This document shows positions 52,772 through 60,786 of a stretch of DNA of 64,000 nt, in pieces. The position numbers and the translations under genes are program-made. The stretch comes from Collinsella aerofaciens (GTDB lineage Bacteria; Actinomycetota; Coriobacteriia; Coriobacteriales; Coriobacteriaceae): contig NZ_OY725717.1 in assembly GCF_963360655.1 (NCBI RefSeq), positions 1-64,000 on the forward strand, given 5' to 3'. Each line of letters starts with the position of its first letter. Positions within the stretch are counted from its first letter, which is position 1. A model generated the notes under the pieces. The model made no database searches. It saw nothing but the letters and a program-made list of their open reading frames with translations, and was not told the DNA's origin.

Positions 52772-52920
52772 GCCCTTTTGCTATTCCCGGCGGGGTCCGC
52801 GGATAAAGTTTATCGCGAGTTCCGCACGAACAGGAGGCCACTTAATGTGGCCTCCGTCGTGAGCAGGACTGTAGAGCAGGAAACTTTATCCGCGGACCCC
52901 GCCGGGAATAGCAAAAGGGC
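52772..52920. repeat. Fold-back element D (family 2, inverted relative to C)
   Basis: Perfect 40-bp arms at 52772-52811 and 52881-52920 enclose a 69-nt core. On the minus strand the core matches element C at both ends; the central hairpin is GGAGGCCAC/GTGGCCTCC around the same ATTAA loop, so four pairs differ from C with compensation. The arms are unrelated to those of C except for AAGTTT at the core. The outer 8 bases of the right arm are part of the pnp terminator. Confidence 0.93.
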
Positions 52921-52943
52921 GATCCCTGTCCGGAGTCGCCCTT
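52912..52943 (-). terminator. Terminator of pnp
   Basis: On the minus strand AAGGGCGACTCC (52943-52932) pairs with GGATCGCCCTT with one bulge, then TTTTGC. It begins 24 bp beyond the pnp stop. Its 3' stem and T-run are shared with the right arm of fold-back element D. Confidence 0.85.
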
Positions 52944-52966
52944 GTTGAGCTGCTTATGTGCGGCTA

Positions 52967-55213
52967 TTACTCGGCGTCGTGGTGACGGCGGGGCTTGCGG
53001 CCTCCGTTGTCGCCGGGACGGCGCGGGCGGTCGCTGCGCTCGGAGCGCTCGCGACGCGGACGCTCACGGCGCTGGAAGTGCTCGCCGTCGCCCTCGGAGG
53101 CACCCTCGACGCGAGCCGGGGCCTCGGGCTTATCCAGACGATCGAGCGAAATCTTGCCGCGATCGTCGACCTCGATGACGACGACCTTGACCTCGTCGCC
53201 CACGTTGAGGACGTCCTCGACCTTCTCCACGCGGCCCTTGGCGACGCGGGAGATGTGCAGCAGGCCGTCCTTACCGGGCAGCAGGTTGACGAAGGCGCCG
53301 AAGGGCTGGATGGAGACCACGCGACCGGTGTACTCCTCGCCCGGCTCGGGAACCTTGATAATGAGCTTGATACGCTCGACGGCCTGGTCGACAGACTCGC
53401 CGGTGCCGCCGACAAAGACGGTGCCGTCCTCCTGGATGTCGACCGAGGCGCCGGTCTCGTCCTGGATACCGCGGATGACCTTACCGCCGGAACCGATGAC
53501 GTCGCGGATCTTGTCGGTCGGAACCTGGATGGAGACGATGCGCGGGGCGGTGCTGCGCGTGGTGTGGCGCGGCTCGGGGATCACATCGAGCATCTTCTGC
53601 AGGATGAAAGCGCGACCCTCCTTGGCCTGCTGCAGGGCGCGGGCCAGGATGTCGAAGGTGAGGCCGGTAGCCTTGTTGTCCATCTGCAGGGCGGTGATGC
53701 CCTCGGTGGTGCCGGTGACCTTAAAGTCCATGTCGCCCAGGAAGTCCTCGAGACCCTGGATGTCGGACAGGACCACGGTCTTGCCCTCCTCCTGGATCAG
53801 GCCCATGGCGATACCGGAGACCGGGCGCTTAATGGGCACGCCGCCGTCCATAAGGGCGAGCGTGGAGCCGCAGGTCGAAGCCATCGAAGAGGAGCCGTTG
53901 GACTCCATGACCTCGGAGACGACGCGGATGGCGTAGGGGAACTCGTTCTCGTCGGGGAGCACCGGAAGCAGGGCGCGCTCGGCCAGGTTGCCGTGGCCGA
54001 TCTCGCGGCGCTTGGGGCTGCCCATGCGGCCAGTCTCGCCGGTGCAGAACGGCGGGAAGTTGTAGTGATGCATGTAGCGCTTGCCCTCGGTAGGCTCGAT
54101 GGTATCCAGACGCTGGCCCTCGTTGAGCATGCCGAGCGAAAGAACCGAGAGCACCTGGGTCTGGCCACGCTGGAACAGGCCGGAGCCGTGAACGAGCGGC
54201 AGGTAGTTGTCCTTCACCATGATGGGGCGGATCTCATCGGCGGCACGGCCGTCGACACGCTCACCGGTCTCGACGACCATGGTGCGCATGGCCTTCTTCT
54301 CGAGCTTCTTGAGCGCCACGGGGATCTCGCGCTCCCATGCGGCCTGCTCCTCCTCGGTGAACTCGGCGCGGATGGACTCCTTCAGAGCCTCGACCTTACC
54401 GATACGGGAGAGCTTGTCGGCGTCACGAAGGGCGGCTGCCATCTCGTCGTAGTGGGCGAAGATGCGCTCCTGGACCTCCTCGACGGGCTGGTCGAGCGGG
54501 TACTCCTTCTTGACGATGGGGCCGTTGACCTGCTCCCACTCGGCGACGAACTCGTCCTGAGCCTGGCAAAAAGCGGCAAGGGCCTCCTGGCCAAACTTCA
54601 TGGCGGCGAGCATGTCGTCCTCGGAGATCTCCTCGGCGCCGGCCTCGACCATCGAGATGAAGTCGGCGGATCCGCCCAGCTCCAGGTCCAGATCCGAGTT
54701 CTCGCGCTCCTCGTAGGTGGGGTTGACGATAAACTCGCCTGTCTCCACGTTACGGCCGATGCGCACGCAGGCAAGCGGGCCCTCGAAGGGCACGCCGCCA
54801 AGCGTCATGGCCAGGGATGCACCCATGACGTTGATGACATCGAAGGGGTTGACCTGGTCGGCGACGAGCGAGGTGGCAACGATGTGCACCTCGTTGCGGA
54901 AGCCATCCGGGAAGCTCGGGCGAATCGGGCGATCGATCATGCGGGCCGTGAGCGTGGCCTTCTCGCTGGGACGGCCCTCACGCTTGAGGTAGCCACCCGG
55001 GATGCGGCCGGCTGCGTACATCTTCTCGTTGAAGTCGACGGTCAGCGGGAAGAAGTCGTAGTTCTTGCGCTCCTTGGAGACGACCACGGTGTCGAGCATC
55101 GTGGTGTCGCCCTGCTTGACCAGGCAGGCGCCGGTGGCCTGCTTGGCAAGCTCGCCCGACTCAAAGGTGTAGGTCTTGCCGTACAGCTCAAAGGTCTTGG
55201 ATACGAGTGTCAT
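52967..55213 (-). CDS. pnp: Polyribonucleotide nucleotidyltransferase
   Basis: Phosphorolytic 3'-5' exoribonuclease of 748 aa. It has two RNase PH domains, a KH domain (RDVIGSGGKVIRGIQDETGA) and an S1 domain (GEEYTGRVVSIQPFGAFVNLLPG), then a charged Arg/Glu-rich tail of about 50 residues. ATG 55213 has AAGGAG 6 nt upstream; the in-frame extension to 55318 runs through a leader hairpin and is rejected. It follows rpsO, the common order. Confidence 0.98.
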   Translation of the reverse strand: MTLVSKTFELYGKTYTFESGELAKQATGACLVKQGDTTMLDTVVVSKERKNYDFFPLTVDFNEKMYAAGRIPGGYLKREGRPSEKATLTARMIDRPIRPSFPDGFRNEVHIVATSLVADQVNPFDVINVMGASLAMTLGGVPFEGPLACVRIGRNVETGEFIVNPTYEERENSDLDLELGGSADFISMVEAGAEEISEDDMLAAMKFGQEALAAFCQAQDEFVAEWEQVNGPIVKKEYPLDQPVEEVQERIFAHYDEMAAALRDADKLSRIGKVEALKESIRAEFTEEEQAAWEREIPVALKKLEKKAMRTMVVETGERVDGRAADEIRPIMVKDNYLPLVHGSGLFQRGQTQVLSVLSLGMLNEGQRLDTIEPTEGKRYMHHYNFPPFCTGETGRMGSPKRREIGHGNLAERALLPVLPDENEFPYAIRVVSEVMESNGSSSMASTCGSTLALMDGGVPIKRPVSGIAMGLIQEEGKTVVLSDIQGLEDFLGDMDFKVTGTTEGITALQMDNKATGLTFDILARALQQAKEGRAFILQKMLDVIPEPRHTTRSTAPRIVSIQVPTDKIRDVIGSGGKVIRGIQDETGASVDIQEDGTVFVGGTGESVDQAVERIKLIIKVPEPGEEYTGRVVSIQPFGAFVNLLPGKDGLLHISRVAKGRVEKVEDVLNVGDEVKVVVIEVDDRGKISLDRLDKPEAPARVEGASEGDGEHFQRRERPRRERSERSDRPRRPGDNGGRKPRRHHDAE

Positions 55214-55226
55214 TGTTCTCCTTAAC

Positions 55227-55249
55227 CCCGCAGACCCCTTGTCTGCGGG
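55227..55249 (-). promoter_or_regulatory. Hairpin in the pnp leader
   Basis: CCCGCAGAC (55227-55235) pairs perfectly with GTCTGCGGG (55241-55249). It ends 14 nt before the pnp start, just ahead of the ribosome site. In E. coli a hairpin in the pnp leader is cut by RNase III for autocontrol; a similar role is possible here but unproven. Confidence 0.55.
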
Positions 55250-55315
55250 CTTCTCATGTGACGCGGGCCCCCTGCCCCCGCCACGCTTCAGAGCGTGATT
55301 GTTCGCGCCCTTACA

Positions 55316-55348
55316 CAAAAAGAGCGCCCCGCTGCGCAGGACGCTCTT
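55316..55348 (-). terminator. Terminator after rpsO
   Basis: On the minus strand AGAGCGTCC pairs with GGGGCGCTCT (one mismatch) around a short loop, followed by TTTTTG. It lies 14 bp beyond the rpsO stop and would separate rpsO from pnp. Confidence 0.82.
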
Positions 55349-55362
55349 AGCATGTACAAATC

Positions 55363-55641
55363 CTACTGGATGTTGTCGCGGATGCCCAGAGCCTTGATGA
55401 GCTCACGGTACTCGACGATGTCGTTCTTCTTGATGTAGGAGAGAAGACGACGACGACGGCCGACGAGCATGAGCAGGCCACGACGGGTGTGGAAGTCCTT
55501 CTGGTGGGACTTCATGTGCTCGGTCAGCTCCTTGATGCGCTCGGACAGGATGGCGACCTGAACCTTGGGGTTGCCGGTGTCGACCGGGGTGTTACCGAAC
55601 TGGGCAGTCAGCTCCGCCTTGCGCTCTTTGGAAACAGTCAT
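55363..55641 (-). CDS. rpsO: 30S ribosomal protein S15
   Basis: A 92-aa primary 16S rRNA-binding protein. Family strings are DTGNPKVQVAILSERI, HQKDFHTRRGLLMLVGRRRRLLSYIKK and the YRELIKALGIR C terminus. AAAGGTG lies before ATG 55641. Length is a few residues above the usual 89. Confidence 0.99.
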   Translation of the reverse strand: MTVSKERKAELTAQFGNTPVDTGNPKVQVAILSERIKELTEHMKSHQKDFHTRRGLLMLVGRRRRLLSYIKKNDIVEYRELIKALGIRDNIQ

Positions 55642-55779
55642 TGTTTCACCTTTCGTTTTACGTCGCCATCGGGCGACTCGATTCGCCTCGGACTGGGAAG
55701 CCGCCGGTGGAGCGAGCAACCAAGGTCGAGGTACCAACAGGTCGGTATGTTACCACAAGCAGCCCGCGCCTGCGCATCA

Positions 55780-56529
55780 TCACCGACCCAACATGAATTC
55801 CATCGCACGGAGGCGCTGGTCGGTATGCGTCGCCGCCCACACATGCGAAAGCCCGAGCAAGAACGCCGCCGTATGCGGGTCGATTTTCTCGGCCATAAGC
55901 GCATCGAAGGTCATGGACATGAGGGCGCGCAGCCATGCGGTCTCACCGGTCGACACCAGTTCGGCACCTGGAACGCTCGACGCGCACGACCCGCACATGA
56001 GACCGCCCGCCTGGGCTGAAAAATACGACAGCATGGGGTCTCCGCACAGCACACAGGCCGAAAAATCGGGACGATAGCCAACGTGCGATAGCAGCTTAAA
56101 GACATATGCCGCCACAAGTAGGTCCATATGTGCCGTATCAAGCCCGCTGCCCACCAGGGCAAGCGCTCGCTGCGTTATGGCAAAGGCAAACGGGTCCTCG
56201 GCGTCCTCGAACGAGCACACGCGCGCGACCTCGGCGATCGCGCTTGCGGCGCAGGTCGTCTCGTAATCGGGCGCAGCGCCGAGCGGCGCCTCCATAAGCT
56301 CGGCCTGAGAAACCACGTCGAGTGACCGTCCATGTGCGAGCAGCATATCGACCGTACAGAACAGCTCGCAGCGCGCAGCCAGGCGTCCGCCGGGTTTGCG
56401 GGCGCCCTTTGCCACTGCACGAACCTGCCGTCCCCGCTCGTCAAGCATCGTCAAGATCAGGTCGGTCTCTTTGAGCTTAGTCTTATCGAGCACGAGCACT
56501 TTCGTGCGATATGTCCGGGAGCCTGCCAT
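55780..56529 (-). CDS. recO: DNA repair protein RecO
   Basis: Loads RecA onto SSB-coated DNA with RecR. The 249-aa protein has an N-terminal OB fold (YRTKVLVLDKTKLKETDLILTMLDERG) and a C-terminal helical domain with the zinc-type CVLCGDP...CGSC set (about residues 155-182). It follows era by 15 nt, the usual era-recO order. Confidence 0.95.
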   Translation of the reverse strand: MAGSRTYRTKVLVLDKTKLKETDLILTMLDERGRQVRAVAKGARKPGGRLAARCELFCTVDMLLAHGRSLDVVSQAELMEAPLGAAPDYETTCAASAIAEVARVCSFEDAEDPFAFAITQRALALVGSGLDTAHMDLLVAAYVFKLLSHVGYRPDFSACVLCGDPMLSYFSAQAGGLMCGSCASSVPGAELVSTGETAWLRALMSMTFDALMAEKIDPHTAAFLLGLSHVWAATHTDQRLRAMEFMLGR

Positions 56530-56544
56530 GCGCGCCGCGCGTCC

Positions 56545-57612
56545 TTAGTCCTCGGCGTTATAGCCAAAGCGGCGAATCTGGGCCTCGTCGTCGCGCCAGC
56601 CGGACTTGACCTTCACGTCCAGCTCCAAAAAGACCTGCGTGCCAAAGATGCGCTCAAGATCGCGACGGGCGTCGATACCGATATGCTTGATCATCTCGCC
56701 GCCTTTGCCGATGATGATGCCCTTTTGGCCCTCGCGCTCGACGTAAATGGTGGCGTGCACGCGCAGCACCTTCTTGGTCTGCTCGAGCGCATCGCAGATC
56801 ACGCCAACGGAGTGCGGGATCTCATCACGGGTGCGGCGCAAGACCTTCTCGCGCACAAACTCGGCAACGAGCGTCTCATCGGAAGCGTCGGTACCCATAT
56901 CCTCGGGGAACCAACGCGGACCCTCGGGCAAAAAGTGCGCAACGGTCTCGATAAAGGCATCGACGTTGAAGTTCTTGACCGACGACGTCACGATCTCGTC
57001 GTCATATTCCATGAGCTCGTGGGCGGCCTTGAGCTGTTCCATAACCTGGGCGGGATCGGCCTCATCGGCCTTGGTGAGCACCAGGACCTTCTTGGAACGG
57101 GAGCATCTGACGCGCTCGGCAACCCAGGCGTCTCCCCTGCCGATCGGCTTGGTGACATCAATCAAAAACGCGACGACATCGACATCGTTCAGCTCGAACA
57201 GCGCGCTCTTGTTGAGCTCGGACCCCAGGCCGTCCTTGGGTTTGTGGATACCCGGAGTATCGACAAAGACCAGCTGGTAGCCGGGACGGTTGACGACGGC
57301 GCGCATGCGGCGGCGAGTCGTCTGGGCCACCGGCGAGGTGATGGCGACCTTTTTGCCATAGCAGGCATTAAGCAGCGTGGACTTGCCGGCGTTGGGACGA
57401 CCGACCAGGGCCACAAAACCGCTGCGGAAACCGGGCTCCACGTCACCAAAGCCCGCGAGGCTGTCGCCCTCGTCGCACAGGGCGTCGAGCTCCTCGTCGC
57501 TCATGCCCTCAAACGGGTCGAACTCCTCGACATCCTCGAGCTCCTCGGTATCCACCGCATCCAGGACCTCGTCATCCAAAACTTCATCGGTAGGCTGCAT
57601 ATTGTCGGACAT
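56545..57612 (-). CDS. era: GTPase Era with acidic N-terminal extension
   Basis: Assembly GTPase for the 30S subunit that binds 16S rRNA. The G domain starts near residue 60 (GRPNAGKST, DTPGIHKPKDGLG, TKAD) and is followed by a KH domain (GIIIGKGGEMIKHIG). At 355 aa it is about 55 residues longer than usual: the N terminus is a strongly acidic tail (repeated Asp/Glu with few basic residues). AAAGGGA precedes the ATG, which supports translation of the extension. Confidence 0.96.
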   Translation of the reverse strand: MSDNMQPTDEVLDDEVLDAVDTEELEDVEEFDPFEGMSDEELDALCDEGDSLAGFGDVEPGFRSGFVALVGRPNAGKSTLLNACYGKKVAITSPVAQTTRRRMRAVVNRPGYQLVFVDTPGIHKPKDGLGSELNKSALFELNDVDVVAFLIDVTKPIGRGDAWVAERVRCSRSKKVLVLTKADEADPAQVMEQLKAAHELMEYDDEIVTSSVKNFNVDAFIETVAHFLPEGPRWFPEDMGTDASDETLVAEFVREKVLRRTRDEIPHSVGVICDALEQTKKVLRVHATIYVEREGQKGIIIGKGGEMIKHIGIDARRDLERIFGTQVFLELDVKVKSGWRDDEAQIRRFGYNAED

Positions 57613-57624
57613 GGGAATCCCTTT

Positions 57625-58002
57625 CTAAATAAAGCCGAGCGCGCGGGCAAATACCAGCACGCCCACAATCGCGGCGGTGATGGAAAGAACGTATACAGAG
57701 GCGGCGGCGATGTCCTTCGCACGCTTGGCCAGCGGATGGAGCTCCTGGGTCGCTAGGTCGACGATAGCCTCCATAGCGGTGTTGCACAGCTCGCCGTGAA
57801 TCACCAGGCCACAACAGATGATAATCGTGGCCCACTCGGCAATGTCGAGCCCCACGATACAGCCGGCGATGACGGTACACACGCCCGCCACGAGCATGAC
57901 CTTAATGTTGCGCTCGGTCTTGACGGCGGTGACGAAGCCCTCCATGGCGTAGGAAAACGACTTTAAGAAGGACGGATGGTCCTTGTTCGATCCGGGAATC
58001 AT
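57625..58002 (-). CDS. dgkA: Diacylglycerol/undecaprenol kinase family protein
   Basis: A 125-aa membrane kinase of the DgkA family with three TM helices. The catalytic region contains GELCNTAMEAIVDLA (about residues 71-85) with the conserved Glu and Asn. Gram-positive members phosphorylate undecaprenol to recycle the cell-wall lipid carrier. It lies between ybeY and era as in Firmicutes. Confidence 0.95.
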   Translation of the reverse strand: MIPGSNKDHPSFLKSFSYAMEGFVTAVKTERNIKVMLVAGVCTVIAGCIVGLDIAEWATIIICCGLVIHGELCNTAMEAIVDLATQELHPLAKRAKDIAAASVYVLSITAAIVGVLVFARALGFI

Positions 58003-58011
58003 AGACGGCTC

Positions 58012-58521
58012 CTAGTCGTGGGCGTGGTTGGTGATGGGGCCGACGTGGACTAGCTTAGGGTCCTCGCCGCGCTCGAGCGCCAGATCGCGCAGGATGGCGT
58101 CCTCGCGGGCCTCCATGACCTCGGCCTCGTCGTCCTCGATGTGGTCATAGCCCAGCAGGTGCAGCATTCCGTGTACGAGCATCAGACGGCACTCGTCAGC
58201 GGGGCTATTGCCAAAACCGGGGGCCTGACGGGCAATAACCTGCGGGGCCAAGATAATATCGCCGAGCTCGAGCGTCTCATCGGCGGGAATGTCATCGTCG
58301 AAGGCCGAATCGCACTCAAACGAAAGCACATCGGTGGTGCGGTCGATACCGCGCCACTCGTGGTTGAGCTCGTGCATCTCGTCCTCATCGACATACGAAA
58401 GGGAAATCTCGACTTCACGCTCAACGCCTTCGGCGGCAAGCACGACCTCGCAGATGTGTTCTACCTCCTGCGCGTCGAGCAGCGTATCGAGCTCGGCATC
58501 GTTGCTGATCAATACACTCAA
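58012..58521 (-). CDS. ybeY: Endoribonuclease YbeY
   Basis: Metal-dependent RNase for 16S rRNA maturation. The 169-aa protein has the zinc motif HGMLHLLGYDH (about residues 119-129) and LGDIILAPQ. The start is TTG, sharing three bases with the phoH stop (TTGA), with AAAGGAG upstream. The C-terminal 25 residues after the motif form a short charged tail. Confidence 0.96.
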   Translation of the reverse strand: MSVLISNDAELDTLLDAQEVEHICEVVLAAEGVEREVEISLSYVDEDEMHELNHEWRGIDRTTDVLSFECDSAFDDDIPADETLELGDIILAPQVIARQAPGFGNSPADECRLMLVHGMLHLLGYDHIEDDEAEVMEAREDAILRDLALERGEDPKLVHVGPITNHAHD

Positions 58522-59504
58522 CGGGACTCCTTTCGGTCGCGCGGGCGCTGCTCGCGCACGTCATCATAAGCATCATATGCCTCGACGATACGTCCCACCA
58601 GGGCATGGCGCACCACGTCGGCACGCTCGAGGTGAGAAAATGCGACATCGTCGACACGGCCCAAAATCTTCTCGACATCCGCCAAGCCACCACGACGGCC
58701 CACCAGGTCACGCTGGCTCAGGTCGCCGGTAATCACAAACTTGGAGTTAAAGCCCAGGCGCGTCAGAAACATCTTCATCTGCTCGGGCGTGGTATTTTGG
58801 GCCTCGTCGAGCACCACGAAGGCGTCGCTCAGCGTGCGGCCGCGCATGTAGGCAAGCGGGGCGATCTCGATCACGCCGCGCTCCATGAGCTCATCGGTGC
58901 GCTCGCGATCCATCATGTCAAAAAGGGCGTCGTAGAGCGGGCGCATGTACGGATCGATCTTTTCCTCGAGGGTGCCGGGCAAAAAGCCCAGGTTCTCCCC
59001 CGCCTCGACAACCGGACGCGTCAAGATCAGACGGCCCACCTCGTGACGCTTGAGTGCGGCAACAGCGAGCGCCATGGCCAGATAGGTCTTACCGGTACCG
59101 GCAGGACCCAGGCCAAACGTGATGGTATTTGAGCGGATGGCATCCACATAGCGCTTTTGACCGAGCGTCTTGGGGCGAATGACGCGACCGCGATACGAAA
59201 GCAGCACGTCATCGCGAAGCGACGTAGCCTCGTGCTCACCGTCGCGCAAGACGGCCAGGCAGCGAGAGACATCGTCGGCAGAAAGCGTGCGCCCGGAAGC
59301 AGCCTCACGAAAGGCATGTTCGAAAAAACGCGCGACCAGTTCGACCTCGTCCGGGTCACCGCTCACGGCGATGCTGTCGCCACGGGCGACCACGTGGGCG
59401 CGAACTGAGCTCTCCAGCGCACGAAGGACGCCGTCGCCGGCACCCAAAACGCGCGAGGGGTCAATACCCTCGGGAACGGTAAGTCTAATCTTCGAGGCTT
59501 CCAT
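58518..59504 (-). CDS. phoH: PhoH-like ATPase
   Basis: A 328-aa cytosolic P-loop protein of the PhoH/YbeZ family: GLGPAGTGKTYLAMALAV (about residues 137-154), VVLDEAQNTTPEQMKMFLTR and TGDLSQRDL. It works with YbeY in RNA processing in several bacteria. ATG 59504 follows GGGAGG; it overlaps the mtaB 3' end by 20 nt. Confidence 0.96.
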   Translation of the reverse strand: MEASKIRLTVPEGIDPSRVLGAGDGVLRALESSVRAHVVARGDSIAVSGDPDEVELVARFFEHAFREAASGRTLSADDVSRCLAVLRDGEHEATSLRDDVLLSYRGRVIRPKTLGQKRYVDAIRSNTITFGLGPAGTGKTYLAMALAVAALKRHEVGRLILTRPVVEAGENLGFLPGTLEEKIDPYMRPLYDALFDMMDRERTDELMERGVIEIAPLAYMRGRTLSDAFVVLDEAQNTTPEQMKMFLTRLGFNSKFVITGDLSQRDLVGRRGGLADVEKILGRVDDVAFSHLERADVVRHALVGRIVEAYDAYDDVREQRPRDRKESR

Positions 59505-60777
59505 GAACCTCCCTGCGTGCATGGACCAAGCCGGAATCATCGACTCCGATGATAGCAACATCGAGCAGGCACGGGGCTGTGAGTCCACGGGTATCGTCTA
59601 GACGGGCATGATGGAACGAACCAAGCGTCAGGTTGTCGCCATACTCGAGCACGGCACGCTCAACGGTGCCCACGCGACGGCGAGCGTCGGCAATGGCGAG
59701 CTCCTGCGCAGCGGCTCGCATACGACGGCTACGCTCGGCCATGACCTCGGGCGGCACCTGGTCGGGCATATCGGCAGCAAGAGTACCAGGACGTTTGCTG
59801 TAACGGAACACGTGCATACGCGAAAAGCCCACGCGGCGGCACAGCGCCAGCGACTCCTCAAACTCCTCGTCCGTCTCGCCGGGAAAACCGACGATGACAT
59901 CGCACGAAAGGGACGCCTGAGGCAAGTTGGTGCGAATCATGCACACCGTCTCCTCGAAGGCCTCGGCGCTATAGGGACGGCCCATGCGATGCAGCGTCCG
60001 TGTGCAGCCGGACTGCACGGGCAGGTGTAAAAACGGGGCGATGCGCTGCGGATAGCGCGCCATGACCTTAAGCAGGGACTCGGAGATATCCATGGGCTCG
60101 ACCGAGGAAATGCGCACATGCGGAATAGACGTGCGCTCCATAATCGCCTCGAGCAGCTCATCGATCTCGACGTGTTCATCAGTCGCGCTCTTGCCATCGT
60201 AGGCGCCCAGGTTCACACCTGTCAGCACCACCTCGGGCACGCCGGCCTCCTGGGCCTCGCGAACCTGCTCGAGCACGGACTCGACCGGCACAGAGCGCTC
60301 GGGGCCGCGGGCCTTCCACACAATACAATAGGTGCAACGATGGTTGCAGCCGTCCTGGATCTTCACGCCCAGACGCGAGCGACCGAGTGCATCGACCACC
60401 TCGCCGTCGCTGCAGGCGGGAACATTATCGGACTCAACGCCCAACACCTCGCAGACGCGTTCGGCAACATCAATCTTGGACGGCTCGGCGATCACGCGGT
60501 CCGAAAGCTCCAGCAGCTCCTCGGGGTGCAGATTGACCACGCATCCGGTCACGACCACATAGGGCTCGTTTGGATAGCCCAGCGCATGGCGAACGGCCTT
60601 ACGGGTCTTGGCCTCGGCCTCGCCCGTAACGGCACAGGTGTTAATGACAATCAGCTCAGCATCCTGAGGCTCCACCATCGCAAACCCCAGGCGCATAAGA
60701 TCGGCAGTGATACGGTCGGACTCAACCCGGTTGACGCGGCAGCCGAGGTTGACGACAGAGATATGAGGTGCGAGCAC
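59485..60777 (-). CDS. mtaB: tRNA (t6A37) methylthiotransferase
   Basis: Radical SAM enzyme that turns t6A37 into ms2t6A in ANN-reading tRNAs. The 430-aa protein has VVNLGCRVNRVESDRI at the N terminus (MtaB-type), the SAM motif CNHRCTYC and a short C-terminal TRAM-like domain. GTG start with GGAG upstream. Its position downstream of dnaJ matches the yqeV locus of Bacillus. Confidence 0.95.
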   Translation of the reverse strand: MLAPHISVVNLGCRVNRVESDRITADLMRLGFAMVEPQDAELIVINTCAVTGEAEAKTRKAVRHALGYPNEPYVVVTGCVVNLHPEELLELSDRVIAEPSKIDVAERVCEVLGVESDNVPACSDGEVVDALGRSRLGVKIQDGCNHRCTYCIVWKARGPERSVPVESVLEQVREAQEAGVPEVVLTGVNLGAYDGKSATDEHVEIDELLEAIMERTSIPHVRISSVEPMDISESLLKVMARYPQRIAPFLHLPVQSGCTRTLHRMGRPYSAEAFEETVCMIRTNLPQASLSCDVIVGFPGETDEEFEESLALCRRVGFSRMHVFRYSKRPGTLAADMPDQVPPEVMAERSRRMRAAAQELAIADARRRVGTVERAVLEYGDNLTLGSFHHARLDDTRGLTAPCLLDVAIIGVDDSGLVHARREVHGSLED

Positions 60778-60786
60778 GCGGGCTCC

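Noticed and set aside
30942-52920. Fold-back elements as integron attC sites
   Set aside because: No integrase gene or attC consensus ends were seen, and the arms are fully complementary with no sites for extra-helical bases.
52958-55225. A 755-codon plus-strand frame opposite pnp, and similar ones opposite ftsK, rnj, der and the kinase operon
   Set aside because: All coincide with genes carrying intact catalytic motifs on the other strand and lack ribosome sites and recognisable domains.
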